Positions 24,326 to 31,139 of a stretch of 45,458 nt of DNA are shown one piece after another (the stretch's first letter is position 1; each line of letters starts with the position of its first letter). The DNA is from CAYVOX01 sp964453035. GTDB taxonomy: Bacteria > Chloroflexota > Anaerolineae > Anaerolineales > Anaerolineaceae. The notes under the pieces are model-generated. The model made no database searches. It had not been told where the DNA came from and was given only the letters and a program-made list of their open reading frames with translations. The translations under genes and the position numbers were made by a program. The DNA lies in the NCBI GenBank assembly GCA_964453035.1, contig CAYVOX010000009.1, positions 1 to 45,458 on the forward strand, written 5' to 3'.

Positions 24326-25377
24326 ATCCCGCGCACGATGTTAATCATATCGGCCAGCAGGCCGTAGGCGGTGGTTTCTGGTCCGGGGTTGGATTCTACG
24401 ATGCCCAGACCGGGCAGCACGTCCAGCTCAAATTGAACATAGGAACTGGTGCCGTTGATGCTGTAGAGTGGCGAGCCGGGCGGCACGCGGCGCGGGGCAA
24501 CCGCTGCCTGCAGGCCGTCTTCCAGCCTGCGGCAGGTGCACACCAGCTTCCAGCGCTCACCGGCCTGCTGCGCCTCGCTCAACATCTGGGGCGTGATGGC
24601 GCTGATGCCCTCACGGGTGACCTCCTGCGGTTTGAGGGGGATGCCCATCAGCGCGGTGGAGAGGGCGGACACTTTGATGGCGGCATCCCAGCCGTCAATA
24701 TCCGCCGAGGGGTCGGTCTCGGCGATGCCGATGGCCTGGGCGCTGCTGACGGCCTGCTCAAAGCTCTCGCCGTTTTCCATCAAGCCGAGGATGTAGTTGG
24801 TGCACGAGTTGAGGATGCCGTGGAAGCCGCGCAGTTCGGCGCAGGGCAGCGGGCCGCGGAAGAGCGAAAAGATGGGGGCGCCATCCATCACGGCTGATTC
24901 GTACATGAAACGGCGCTGTTTTTGGAGGGCCAGTTCGTTGAGTTGCGCAAAACCGTGCACCACCGGGCCTTTATTAGCGGTCACCGCGTGCATGCCGCAT
25001 TCCAGCGCGGCGCGCAGGTGGTCAATGGCGGGCTGGCCGGTGAGGTGGTTGACGGGGGTATTTTCAAAGAGCACTTCCAGATCGGCGTTTTTACCGGCAG
25101 CATGCGAGCAGGCGCAGATAAAATCGGTCATGGAAGCCGGGGCGCCAAAGGAGGAGAGGGTTGCCAGGGGCTGCCCGGTCTCGATGCGCGCCAGGGCGCG
25201 CTGCAGGTCAATGCCGTTGGGGTCCAGCGAGGTGCCGTGGCGGCTGGTGGCGATGCCCGTCACCTGGAAGGTGATGCCGTACTGTGCTTTGAGGTCTTCT
25301 TGTTTGCGCAGCAGCAGGCGGGCCAGGGCTTTGCCAACGTTGCCAAAACCAATCAGGACGAGCGAGAGATGGGGCAT
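24322..25377 (-). CDS. hom: Homoserine dehydrogenase
   Basis: A 351-residue NAD(P)-dependent enzyme converting aspartate semialdehyde to homoserine, in the route to threonine and methionine. The Rossmann motif GFGNVGKAL is near residues 9-17. ANKGPVVH (active-site region), GILNSCTNYIL and ETDPSADIDGWDAAIKVSAL follow, with the last block conserved in the family. The C-terminal ACT domain found in longer homoserine dehydrogenases is missing, so feedback control through that domain is not expected. The start is the ATG at 25377, with AGGAAAGG about 7 nt upstream; an in-frame TTG at 25398 lies before that site. The folK-folP fusion gene overlaps its 3' end by 4 bp. Confidence 0.92.
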   Translation of the reverse strand: MPHLSLVLIGFGNVGKALARLLLRKQEDLKAQYGITFQVTGIATSRHGTSLDPNGIDLQRALARIETGQPLATLSSFGAPASMTDFICACSHAAGKNADLEVLFENTPVNHLTGQPAIDHLRAALECGMHAVTANKGPVVHGFAQLNELALQKQRRFMYESAVMDGAPIFSLFRGPLPCAELRGFHGILNSCTNYILGLMENGESFEQAVSSAQAIGIAETDPSADIDGWDAAIKVSALSTALMGIPLKPQEVTREGISAITPQMLSEAQQAGERWKLVCTCRRLEDGLQAAVAPRRVPPGSPLYSINGTSSYVQFELDVLPGLGIVESNPGPETTAYGLLADMINIVRGM

Positions 25378-25422
25378 GGGGGAACCTTTCCTTGCCAACC
25401 TGCCAGTATGCAGGGCGGCAAA

Positions 25423-26157
25423 CTAAACCGGCGGCCAGGGGAAACTGCGCCGGTCGGTGGGCGGGGGCGGGAAGGTGGGGTCCTTCAGGAGGTCCGCCGC
25501 GCGGCGGCGCAGGGCATTAATCTCAGATGGGCGCAGCCAGGGCTTGAGCTCAAGCGCCAGTTGGGCATCTTTTTCCAGCGCGGGCAGCAGGCGTTCAAGA
25601 TCTGCCAGAAGGGTGACGGGGATGGGCTCACCGGCGAAATCCCATACCACGGTGCGCAGCTTATCCTCACCGTGAAAGCATACACCGTGGTCAATCAACC
25701 AGAAGCGCCCATCCAGCGCGCGCAGGATGTGACCGGCTTTGCGGTCAGCATTGTTGATGAGCAGGTCAAACACGGCGGTTGGGCGCAGGCGGGCGCGGTC
25801 CGCGGCGGAGAAATTGAAGAAATGATCCCTGGGGTGATGGTCAACGAAAAATTGCAGCGACCCGGCGCCGAGCGGCAGCCTGCTGCGCCGGAAGATGGTG
25901 GGCGGAACCAGGTTCCAGCCCAGCGCCTGGCTCACCAGGTAGGCGGCTACCTCGCGCTTGGCCAGCGACTTTTGCGGAAAATCCCACAGGGGCTGTTCGC
26001 CGCGCACTGGCTTGTAAACGGCGGTGAGATGGACCTCATCCAGGGTGATTTCCACCAGGAAGGTGTAGTTAGACCCGCGCACAAATTGACCTTGCAGTTG
26101 GGCGGCGCCCTTCTGCAAGGCCAGGAAGATGATGGGGTCGTCTGGCGAGAGACTCAT
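25423..26157 (-). CDS. SCO1664-like (TIGR03843) protein with PI3/4-kinase-like fold
   Basis: A 244-residue protein resembling the SCO1664 family, distantly related to phosphatidylinositol 3/4-kinase-type catalytic cores. The visible core is VYKPVRGEQPLWDFP (a Lys-containing nucleotide-site strand, about residues 47-61), KREVAAYLVSQALGW, then FDLLINNADRKAGHIL with the NNADR catalytic-type loop near 132-137 and WLIDHGVCFH with the metal-binding Asp. This suggests a kinase or AMP-transfer activity, but no reaction is established to my knowledge. The gene starts 3 bp after the DUF3090 gene stop; the pair is conserved together in actinobacteria, so a joint function is likely. Confidence 0.82.
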   Translation of the reverse strand: MSLSPDDPIIFLALQKGAAQLQGQFVRGSNYTFLVEITLDEVHLTAVYKPVRGEQPLWDFPQKSLAKREVAAYLVSQALGWNLVPPTIFRRSRLPLGAGSLQFFVDHHPRDHFFNFSAADRARLRPTAVFDLLINNADRKAGHILRALDGRFWLIDHGVCFHGEDKLRTVVWDFAGEPIPVTLLADLERLLPALEKDAQLALELKPWLRPSEINALRRRAADLLKDPTFPPPPTDRRSFPWPPV

Positions 26158-26160
26158 GGC

Positions 26161-26691
26161 TCAATGCTTGTTGTGGCCGTTCTTCTTGGGGCAAAAATGA
26201 CCTTCGGGGTCCATCGGCTCGCCGCACTGCGGGCAGGTGGGTCTGCCGCGGCTAACCACTTCCGTGGCCCAGGCAGCCAGGGCAAACACCTGCGCGCGGG
26301 TGCACCAGAAGCGCACCAGGCTGACTTCATCCGGTTCCTGGTTCTCGTTGACCACCTCGCGCGCTACCAGCACCATCCGGTCGCGATCGGCATCATAAGC
26401 CAGGCCTAGCTCGCCAACGCGGAAGAGGGGATCAACCGGGGGCAAGATACGCATTTGCTCTTCTACATAATCGGCGCTGGCGGGCGGCAGGTCGGGGAAT
26501 TTTTCTTTGATTTCATCCATGAATTGTTCAACGCCGCGCGCCAGGGCGAGCACCTGGGCTTTTTCGAGCAGCAGGGTGAGAATATTTTCCTCGGCGCGGG
26601 CCTGGATGTAAAAGACGCGCTGCCCGGGCTTGCCGATGGCATCTGTGGTGATGTGCAGAATGGGGTCGAGGTCAATTTCGGTGCGTGGCAT
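26161..26691 (-). CDS. DUF3090 family protein with C-terminal zinc ribbon
   Basis: A 176-residue protein of the DUF3090/TIGR03847 family, function unknown. The N-terminal part has GQRVFYIQAR near residues 23-32 and a long helix with EKAQVLALARGVEQFMDEI. A second conserved region is RFWCTRAQVFALAAWATEVVSRGRPTCPQCG. Cys153 and Cys156 with Cys167 and His173 form a probable zinc ribbon at the C-terminus, followed by a short His/Lys tail. AAGGAG lies about 8 nt before the ATG. It is the first gene of a two-gene unit with the SCO1664-like protein, and they are the typical partner genes. Confidence 0.85.
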   Translation of the reverse strand: MPRTEIDLDPILHITTDAIGKPGQRVFYIQARAEENILTLLLEKAQVLALARGVEQFMDEIKEKFPDLPPASADYVEEQMRILPPVDPLFRVGELGLAYDADRDRMVLVAREVVNENQEPDEVSLVRFWCTRAQVFALAAWATEVVSRGRPTCPQCGEPMDPEGHFCPKKNGHNKH

Positions 26692-26720
26692 AAAGAAAGC
26701 TCCTTAAATGCGATGAGGAA

Positions 26721-26729
26721 AGTATACCA
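26721..26729 (-). promoter_or_regulatory. Extended -10 promoter for the DUF3090 operon
   Basis: On the minus strand TGG-TATACT is an extended -10 element about 30 nt before the start at 26691. No -35 hexamer is clear. Confidence 0.45.
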
Positions 26730-26766
26730 TAGCGGAAAATTGGGCGGGACGCAGTAAAACTGCAGG

Positions 26767-26772
26767 TATAAT
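26767..26772 (+). promoter_or_regulatory. Candidate -10 box of the hypothetical gene
   Basis: A perfect TATAAT 33 nt before the ATG at 26806. The -35-like TTGGGC at 26740-26745 is too far (21 bp), so the promoter is uncertain. Confidence 0.35.
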
Positions 26773-26805
26773 CATCCTGACTCTAAAAACCCTCGAGGGA
26801 TGCTT

Positions 26806-27309
26806 ATGGAACCGAAAATCACCCCAGCGCTCATCCGCGAAACATGGAAACAGTTCTCCGAATATAACGACGCCGAGGTCATTGAAGTGGTCAAGGTGTT
26901 CCAAAAAGAGCAACCGGTGGTGCTTTCGTACCTGCTGGCGGCGGGCGGCGAGCCTTTTGTGGGCGATGAGACGCAGATGCTGCTGTTTTACGGCACCGTC
27001 ATCTGGCGGCTGATGAAGCAGGCCGGTTATGCGGAGCAGCGCGTCCCCGTGCCGGTGCTGGACGGGCTGCAGCAGGTGAATGTGGAGCTTTTTGCCAATT
27101 CGCCTGCCGGAGACGCCGAGCTTTTTGAGCAGGTGATCGCATTGATGGACGGTTACCCCGAGCCGGACTTGCTGGATACCATCCTTAATTTGTTGCTCCA
27201 CGATAAAGACGCTGGCGATGATACCCCCCATATCCGCGACCAGAACCTGGGGTTGGCCTTCATGTACCTCAAGACGGTGATTGACGCGTTCCTGGCGAAA
27301 TCCGCCTGA
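26806..27309 (+). CDS. Hypothetical protein, about 167 residues
   Basis: A soluble, acidic, mostly helical protein that I do not recognise. It begins MEPKITPALIRETWKQFSEYND and has no signal peptide, membrane helix or metal motif. A conserved-looking segment is LFYGTVIWRLMKQAGYAEQRVPVPVLDGLQQVN. The ATG at 26806 is preferred over 26800 because GAGG at 26795-26798 is then 7 nt away. A TATAAT at 26767-26772 is a candidate -10 box without a clear -35. Its last 41 bases overlap the 3' end of murI on the opposite strand. Confidence 0.7.
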   Translation: MEPKITPALIRETWKQFSEYNDAEVIEVVKVFQKEQPVVLSYLLAAGGEPFVGDETQMLLFYGTVIWRLMKQAGYAEQRVPVPVLDGLQQVNVELFANSPAGDAELFEQVIALMDGYPEPDLLDTILNLLLHDKDAGDDTPHIRDQNLGLAFMYLKTVIDAFLAKSA

Positions 27310-28114
27310 GGTTGCCTTCCACCCATTCCAATTGTTCTACCACGCCCGGCTCTGCCAGCAGCCTGGGCAGCAGGCGCGCGAGTGGCCTGGCAGGCCCGGT
27401 GGTAAAAAAGCGGTAAGCGCCGGGCTGCGTGCCGGCCTCAAGCCAGTGGTGCGCCTCGAGCACGCGCGCCACCTGCCGGGCTACCGCGGGGGCGGGGTCA
27501 ATCACCTGCACGGCGGGGCCAGTGATTTCTTCAATAAGCGGGATGACAAAGGGATAATGCGTGCAGCCCAGCACCACCTTATCAATACCGCGAGCCAGCA
27601 TGGGCTGCAGGGCGCGCTGCAGGATGGCGCGTGTGGCTGGTGAGCGCAGGCGCCCGGTTTCGATTTGCTGCACCAGGCCGGGACAGGTATCTTGCAGCAG
27701 GGTGACCCCCTGAGCGAAACGCTCCACCACCGAGGCGTACAGGGCGCCCTGGAAGGTGGCAGGGGTTGCCAGCACGCCCACTACCCCGGAGTGGGTCTGT
27801 TCGGCAGCCGGTTTGACGGCGGGCTCCATGCCCACGAAAGGCGTCTGCGGGAAGACCTGGCGCAGGTGCGCGAGGGCGGCCGCCGAGGCAGCGTTGCAGG
27901 CGACGACGATGACGGTTGCTCCTTCCGCCAGTAAAAAGCGGGTGATGCCCTCCGCAAAGCTGCGCACCTGCTGCAGGGGACGCGGCCCATAAGGCACATG
28001 TCCCTGGTCTGCCAGGTAGAGGGCGGGCTGGGCGGGCAACTGGCGGCGCAGGGCGCGCAGCACCGAGAGGCCGCCGACGCCGGAATCAAAGACGCCGATG
28101 AGGGGGGAAGTCAT
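27269..28114 (-). CDS. murI: Glutamate racemase
   Basis: A 281-residue cofactor-independent racemase that makes D-glutamate for peptidoglycan. FDSGVGGLSV at residues 9-18 opens the protein, with YLADQGHVPYG at 33-43, the first catalytic cysteine in VACNAASAA (Cys73) and the second in LGCTHYPF (Cys184). The usual CNT sequence reads CNA here, one residue from the catalytic Cys. An in-frame TTG at 28129 exists, but the ATG at 28114 begins the protein normally. That ATG has no ribosome binding site, and a TACAAT box lies exactly 6 nt before it, so the mRNA may be leaderless. The 3' end overlaps the convergent hypothetical gene. Confidence 0.93.
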   Translation of the reverse strand: MTSPLIGVFDSGVGGLSVLRALRRQLPAQPALYLADQGHVPYGPRPLQQVRSFAEGITRFLLAEGATVIVVACNAASAAALAHLRQVFPQTPFVGMEPAVKPAAEQTHSGVVGVLATPATFQGALYASVVERFAQGVTLLQDTCPGLVQQIETGRLRSPATRAILQRALQPMLARGIDKVVLGCTHYPFVIPLIEEITGPAVQVIDPAPAVARQVARVLEAHHWLEAGTQPGAYRFFTTGPARPLARLLPRLLAEPGVVEQLEWVEGNLRRISPGTRQSPS

Positions 28115-28120
28115 GGGGTT

Positions 28121-28126
28121 ATTGTA
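28121..28126 (-). promoter_or_regulatory. -10 box 6 nt before the murI start (leaderless candidate)
   Basis: TACAAT on the minus strand, with six bases (AACCCC) before the ATG at 28114. No Shine-Dalgarno sequence exists between them. No clear -35 hexamer. Confidence 0.5.
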
Positions 28127-28134
28127 CAATGAAA

Positions 28135-28172
28135 ATCGCTCCCCTTAGCAGTCGTTTCAACCGGGGAGCGAT
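28135..28172 (-). terminator. Terminator of the class I amidotransferase-like gene
   Basis: ATCGCTCCCC and GGGGAGCGAT pair perfectly (10 bp) around an 18-base loop, followed by TTTTC on the minus strand. The T-run is short, but the position directly after the gene and before the murI promoter fits a terminator. Confidence 0.65.
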
Positions 28173-28182
28173 AGGTTAATCG

Positions 28183-28902
28183 TTAGTTTGTTGCTGCCGC
28201 CACCAGCGCCTTGAACAATTCCAGCATGGCGGGATACTGCACCAGCCACTCGGGGTGCCACTGCACGCCCAGCCCAAAGCGGTAACCGGTGAGCTGCACT
28301 CCTTCCACCAGGCCATCTGGCGCCCAGGCAATTGGTTGCAGGTCCGGCGCCACCTGGTGCAAGCCCTGGTGGTGGAGCGAGTTCGTTTCCAGCTGGCTGG
28401 TGCGGGTGATACTTTCCAGCAGGCTGCCACTTTGCACGCTGACCGTGTGGGCCAGGAATGAGCGGTCAATGTTGGGATACCAATCATGGCGCAGGGCGGC
28501 GGGTTTCTGGTCGGCAATATCGGTGTAGAGCGTGCCGCCGAGGGCAACGTTAATCACCTGGATGCCACGGCAAATGCCCATGAAGGGCTGCCCACTGCGC
28601 GCGGCTGCCCGAACCAGGGCGATCTCGGTGGCATCACGCGGGGGATTGATGCCGTAAACCCGCGGGTGGGGCAAACCGCCAAACAGGGCGGGGTCCACAT
28701 CCGAGCCGCCGGTGAGGAGAATGCCGTCCAGGCGGGCGCGCAGGGCTTCGAGATCAGCGGGGGGCAGCAGGTTGGGAATCATCACCGGTAGGCCGCCTGC
28801 CAGCACAATTGCTTCAACGTACTTCTCAGATTGAGCGACGTTGGGATACTCGTCCTTATTTTGAATGCGACCGGTGGTAATGCCGATGAGGGGTTGGGAC
28901 AT
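28183..28902 (-). CDS. Gamma-glutamyl-gamma-aminobutyrate hydrolase family (class I GATase, C26)
   Basis: A 239-residue class I glutamine amidotransferase-like hydrolase, close to PuuD. LLTGGSDVDPALFG is at about residues 62-75. The nucleophile is Cys111 in GICRGIQ, and the catalytic His-x-Glu is in GVQWHPEW near residue 216. The NSLHHQGLHQVAP segment between them is typical of the C26 family. It hydrolyses gamma-glutamyl bonds, possibly gamma-glutamyl-GABA in polyamine breakdown; no other polyamine gene is nearby, so the physiological substrate is open. AGAGGTC is a good ribosome binding site. It lies 64 bp after rplS, beyond a terminator. Confidence 0.9.
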   Translation of the reverse strand: MSQPLIGITTGRIQNKDEYPNVAQSEKYVEAIVLAGGLPVMIPNLLPPADLEALRARLDGILLTGGSDVDPALFGGLPHPRVYGINPPRDATEIALVRAAARSGQPFMGICRGIQVINVALGGTLYTDIADQKPAALRHDWYPNIDRSFLAHTVSVQSGSLLESITRTSQLETNSLHHQGLHQVAPDLQPIAWAPDGLVEGVQLTGYRFGLGVQWHPEWLVQYPAMLELFKALVAAATN

Positions 28903-28916
28903 GGTTGACCTCTGGA

Positions 28917-28949
28917 ATAAAAAAGGTGCAACCGGATGGGCTGCACCTG
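28917..28949 (-). terminator. Intrinsic terminator of rplS
   Basis: AGGTGCAGCC and GGTTGCACCT form a 10-bp stem (one G-U pair) with a CATCC loop, followed by six T on the minus strand. Confidence 0.85.
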
Positions 28950-28966
28950 AAGGGCTGGTGAGTTAT

Positions 28967-29314
28967 CTATGAGAACTTCTGCTTGAGGCGGGCGCTCTTG
29001 CCGGTGCGGTCGCGCAGGAAGTACATGCGGGCGCGGCGAACGACGTTGTGGCGTTCAACCACCACTTTTTCGATGCGCGGCGAGCGGGTGAGAAAGGTGC
29101 GTTCCACACCAATACCGTTTGAGGCTACACGGCGTACGGTGAAGGTGCTGTTGTTGCCGTTGTTGTGGGTGTAGAGCACGGTGCCGCGGAATTCCTGGAT
29201 GCGCTCGCGGTTGCCTTCCTTGATTTTGACATGCACGCTGACGGTATCGCCGGGTTCCAGCGCGGGAATCTTTTCATTAACAGGGGCGTCAACTGCTTTA
29301 ATTAAGTCGCTCAT
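28967..29314 (-). CDS. rplS: 50S ribosomal protein L19
   Basis: A 115-residue large-subunit protein that lies at the interface with the 30S subunit. The sequence is typical: GDTVSVHVKIKEGNRERIQEFRGTV, then the RRVASNGIGVERTFLTRSPRIEKVVV block, then RRARMYFLRDRTGKSARLK. The ATG at 29314 has AGGA about 9 nt upstream; a TTG three codons earlier touches that site and is a poorer start. It is a single-gene unit with its own promoter and terminator. In many bacteria rplS follows rpsP-rimM-trmD; that cluster is absent here, so the gene has been separated from it. Confidence 0.96.
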   Translation of the reverse strand: MSDLIKAVDAPVNEKIPALEPGDTVSVHVKIKEGNRERIQEFRGTVLYTHNNGNNSTFTVRRVASNGIGVERTFLTRSPRIEKVVVERHNVVRRARMYFLRDRTGKSARLKQKFS

Positions 29315-29371
29315 CTTAACCAATCCTTACCTTGATATAATCCTTTGAGGCGCTCTTGGGCGCGAGGAGGG

Positions 29372-29400
29372 ATTATAACACAAGAATGACGGCTGAACAA
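29372..29400 (-). promoter_or_regulatory. Promoter of rplS
   Basis: On the minus strand TTGTTC, a 17-bp spacer and TATAAT, with a TGT extension before the -10 box. The leader would be about 50 nt. Confidence 0.65.
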
Positions 29401-29438
29401 GAGAAATTTTTGAAATCCGGAATCGGGTTTGCCAGAGA

Positions 29439-29466
29439 TTGACACCCTTCCTGAACCGGATACAAT
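29439..29466 (+). promoter_or_regulatory. Promoter of the PASTA/lectin-like lipoprotein gene
   Basis: TTGACA at 29439-29444, a 16-bp spacer and TACAAT at 29461-29466. Transcription would begin near 29473, giving a leader of about 85 nt. Confidence 0.65.
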
Positions 29467-29557
29467 TTTCAAGTAAGCTGCGGCATTCCGCAACCTCGTG
29501 ATTTTACCTCAATATTCGTTCCACTGCGTCGTGTTTTTTGCACCGGGAGATTCATCA

Positions 29558-30685
29558 ATGACCAAACATTCCGCTTTCCAACCTTTAGCGCGCATCTGGC
29601 TCTCGATGGCGCTGCTCACCCTGCTGCTCACCGCCGCGTGCAACAGCGCGGCGCCCGCCACGGTGGTGGTGCTCAAAGTCACCGTGCCCAATGTGAGCGG
29701 TATGACTGTTGAGCAGGCCCGGCAGGTGCTTACTTCGCTCAACTTCAAGACCATCAGCGTTGTGGACGGCCAAAACGCAGCTGTGCCTGTGGATACAGTC
29801 TATACTCAGCAGCCGGCGGCTGGAACGGTGACGGACCTTTCCGCGCCCATCACGCTGGTGCGCAACGTTGCCGCTGCCCCTGCCAATAAAATTCCCATGC
29901 CGGATGTGCGGGGTATGGCACTCGACCAGGCTGTGCAGGTGCTTAAATCGCTGGGCTTCGATAACTATACCTGGAATGACGGCAGCAGCCCGGATTACGG
30001 CCCCGGGTTGATTTACCGACAGGAACCGGCTATCGGCGCCCAGGTGGACCCAAAAAACACCATTCCCATCCTGTACCGCAACACGGGCAGCGGCGCCACC
30101 ATCACCCCCACCGCCACGCGCGGGATTACCGTCACGCCCCCGCCGCAGACCGGTAAACTGCAGTTTGAGGACCAGTTCAACGGTTCCGCGCTCGATTCCA
30201 ACCTGTGGACTTTTGCGACCAATGGCGGCGGCAAGTATTCCATCAATAACGGGATTCTGACCATTGAGAGCGGTAAAACCAACGGCGGCGGCGCGTGGAT
30301 TCATTCAAAACAGTTATACTCGGCAGCCAAAGGAAAGATGACCCTGGAAATGCGCGTGAGGGTGAGCAACTTTGACATGTCGGACTGGGGATTCTACCTG
30401 AACCGGGTGGCGGTGTTTAGTTTTTACGCGCGAGACGGCGCATTTTACGCGCAGGTGGAAAATGTAAAGCCATACAGCTATAAGATTAGCAACTATAACC
30501 CCACCGCCTGGCATGATTACCGCATTGAATACACCACCAGCGAGGAAAAGTTCTACATTGACGGCAACCTGGTTTACACTGCCACGCAGTACCTCACCGA
30601 CCAGCCGATGTACGTCCGGTTGGATCACGGATCGGTGGGCACCAACCAGATGATTTACATTGACTACGTCAGACTCTACCAGTAA
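29558..30685 (+). CDS. Lipoprotein with two PASTA domains and a C-terminal lectin/glucanase-like domain
   Basis: A 375-residue secreted lipoprotein. The signal peptide ends in LLTAAC (Cys28 lipidated). Two PASTA-type repeats follow, at about residues 40-105 and 112-180, with VPNVSGMTVEQARQVL and MPDVRGMALDQAVQVL as matching first strands. A Pro/Thr linker leads to a concanavalin-A-like domain (about 200-375) with FEDQFNGSALDSNLWTF at its start and WHDYRIEYTTSEEKFYIDGNLVYT, as in LamG/GH16-like folds. The Glu pair of active GH16 enzymes is not evident, so it is probably carbohydrate-binding. PASTA domains bind peptidoglycan fragments in other proteins. The ATG at 29558 has GGGAGA 7 nt upstream. 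Confidence 0.82.
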   Translation: MTKHSAFQPLARIWLSMALLTLLLTAACNSAAPATVVVLKVTVPNVSGMTVEQARQVLTSLNFKTISVVDGQNAAVPVDTVYTQQPAAGTVTDLSAPITLVRNVAAAPANKIPMPDVRGMALDQAVQVLKSLGFDNYTWNDGSSPDYGPGLIYRQEPAIGAQVDPKNTIPILYRNTGSGATITPTATRGITVTPPPQTGKLQFEDQFNGSALDSNLWTFATNGGGKYSINNGILTIESGKTNGGGAWIHSKQLYSAAKGKMTLEMRVRVSNFDMSDWGFYLNRVAVFSFYARDGAFYAQVENVKPYSYKISNYNPTAWHDYRIEYTTSEEKFYIDGNLVYTATQYLTDQPMYVRLDHGSVGTNQMIYIDYVRLYQ

Positions 30686-30706
30686 CGAGAGACGACCTCA
30701 AACGAA

Positions 30707-30747
30707 AGGCAGGTTTTGCCAGTAATTCTGGCGAAATCTGCCTATTT
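30707..30747 (+). terminator. Hairpin/terminator after the lipoprotein gene
   Basis: A long imperfect stem: AGGCAG pairs with CTGCCT, and inside it TTTTGCCAG with CTGGCGAAA around TAATT. A short ATTTTGC follows. It is symmetric, and the T-run is weak. Confidence 0.55.
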
Positions 30748-30777
30748 TGCGTAATCATATCAAAATTATCTTATAAT
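30747..30777 (+). promoter_or_regulatory. Candidate promoter of the 63-residue protein gene
   Basis: TTGCGT and a perfect TATAAT at 30772-30777 with a long 19-bp spacer. The leader to the ATG at 30807 would be about 23 nt and contains AAGGAG. Confidence 0.45.
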
Positions 30778-30806
30778 AGAGGAATTCTAAGCCAAGGAGA
30801 AACCCG

Positions 30807-30998
30807 ATGACTCAAACACCTCCTGCGCACTGCCTGGCGTGCGAGCGCACCTCTGACCTCACCCCGCTGCTGGCGCTGACCTACCAGGGCCAGACCTTTC
30901 ACATTTGCCCGGAGCATTTGCCGCTGCTGATTCACTCACCGCATAAGCTGGTGGGCAAGCTGCCCGGGGCTGAGAAGCTTAAGCCATACGAAGAATAA
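30807..30998 (+). CDS. Small metal-binding-like protein, 63 residues
   Basis: A small soluble protein with a likely zinc site: Cys9-x2-Cys12 (HCLACE) and His32-x-Cys34-x2-His37 (HICPEH), separated by about 20 residues. This looks like a short treble-clef or zinc-finger-like fold. The C-terminus (LIHSPHKLVGKLPGAEKLKPYEE) is basic, then acidic. I do not recognise a named family. The start is well supported by AAGGAG about 8 nt upstream. It is an isolated unit bounded by hairpin terminators on both sides. It might bind nucleic acid or act as a metal-dependent accessory protein, but no function can be assigned. Confidence 0.75.
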   Translation: MTQTPPAHCLACERTSDLTPLLALTYQGQTFHICPEHLPLLIHSPHKLVGKLPGAEKLKPYEE

Positions 30999-31012
30999 TC
31001 CGATTGTTGCAG

Positions 31013-31043
31013 ACCGGTTTGCCCGCCAGGCAAGCCGGTTTTG
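31013..31043 (+). terminator. Intrinsic terminator of the 63-residue protein gene
   Basis: ACCGGTTTGCC and GGCAAGCCGGT form an 11-bp stem (one G-U pair) with a CGCCA loop, followed by TTTTGCT. Confidence 0.7.
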
Positions 31044-31073
31044 CTGAATCGCCGCGCCGAAGCGCCGCGAACC

Positions 31074-31102
31074 TTGCCAGAACGTTGAGTTTCAAGTATA
31101 GT
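31074..31102 (+). promoter_or_regulatory. Promoter of the glycosyltransferase-NHL gene
   Basis: TTGCCA at 31074-31079, a 17-bp spacer and TATAGT at 31097-31102. The -35 hexamer and spacing are the same as in the S1-protein promoter. The leader would be about 31 nt. Confidence 0.65.
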
Positions 31103-31139
31103 CATGTCAAATACTCCAAGGTGAACGGCGCATTTGAAT

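Noticed and set aside
24922..26409. Plus-strand frame of 495 codons
   Set aside because: Antisense to three confident genes (homoserine dehydrogenase, SCO1664-like, DUF3090) and lacks any family motif.
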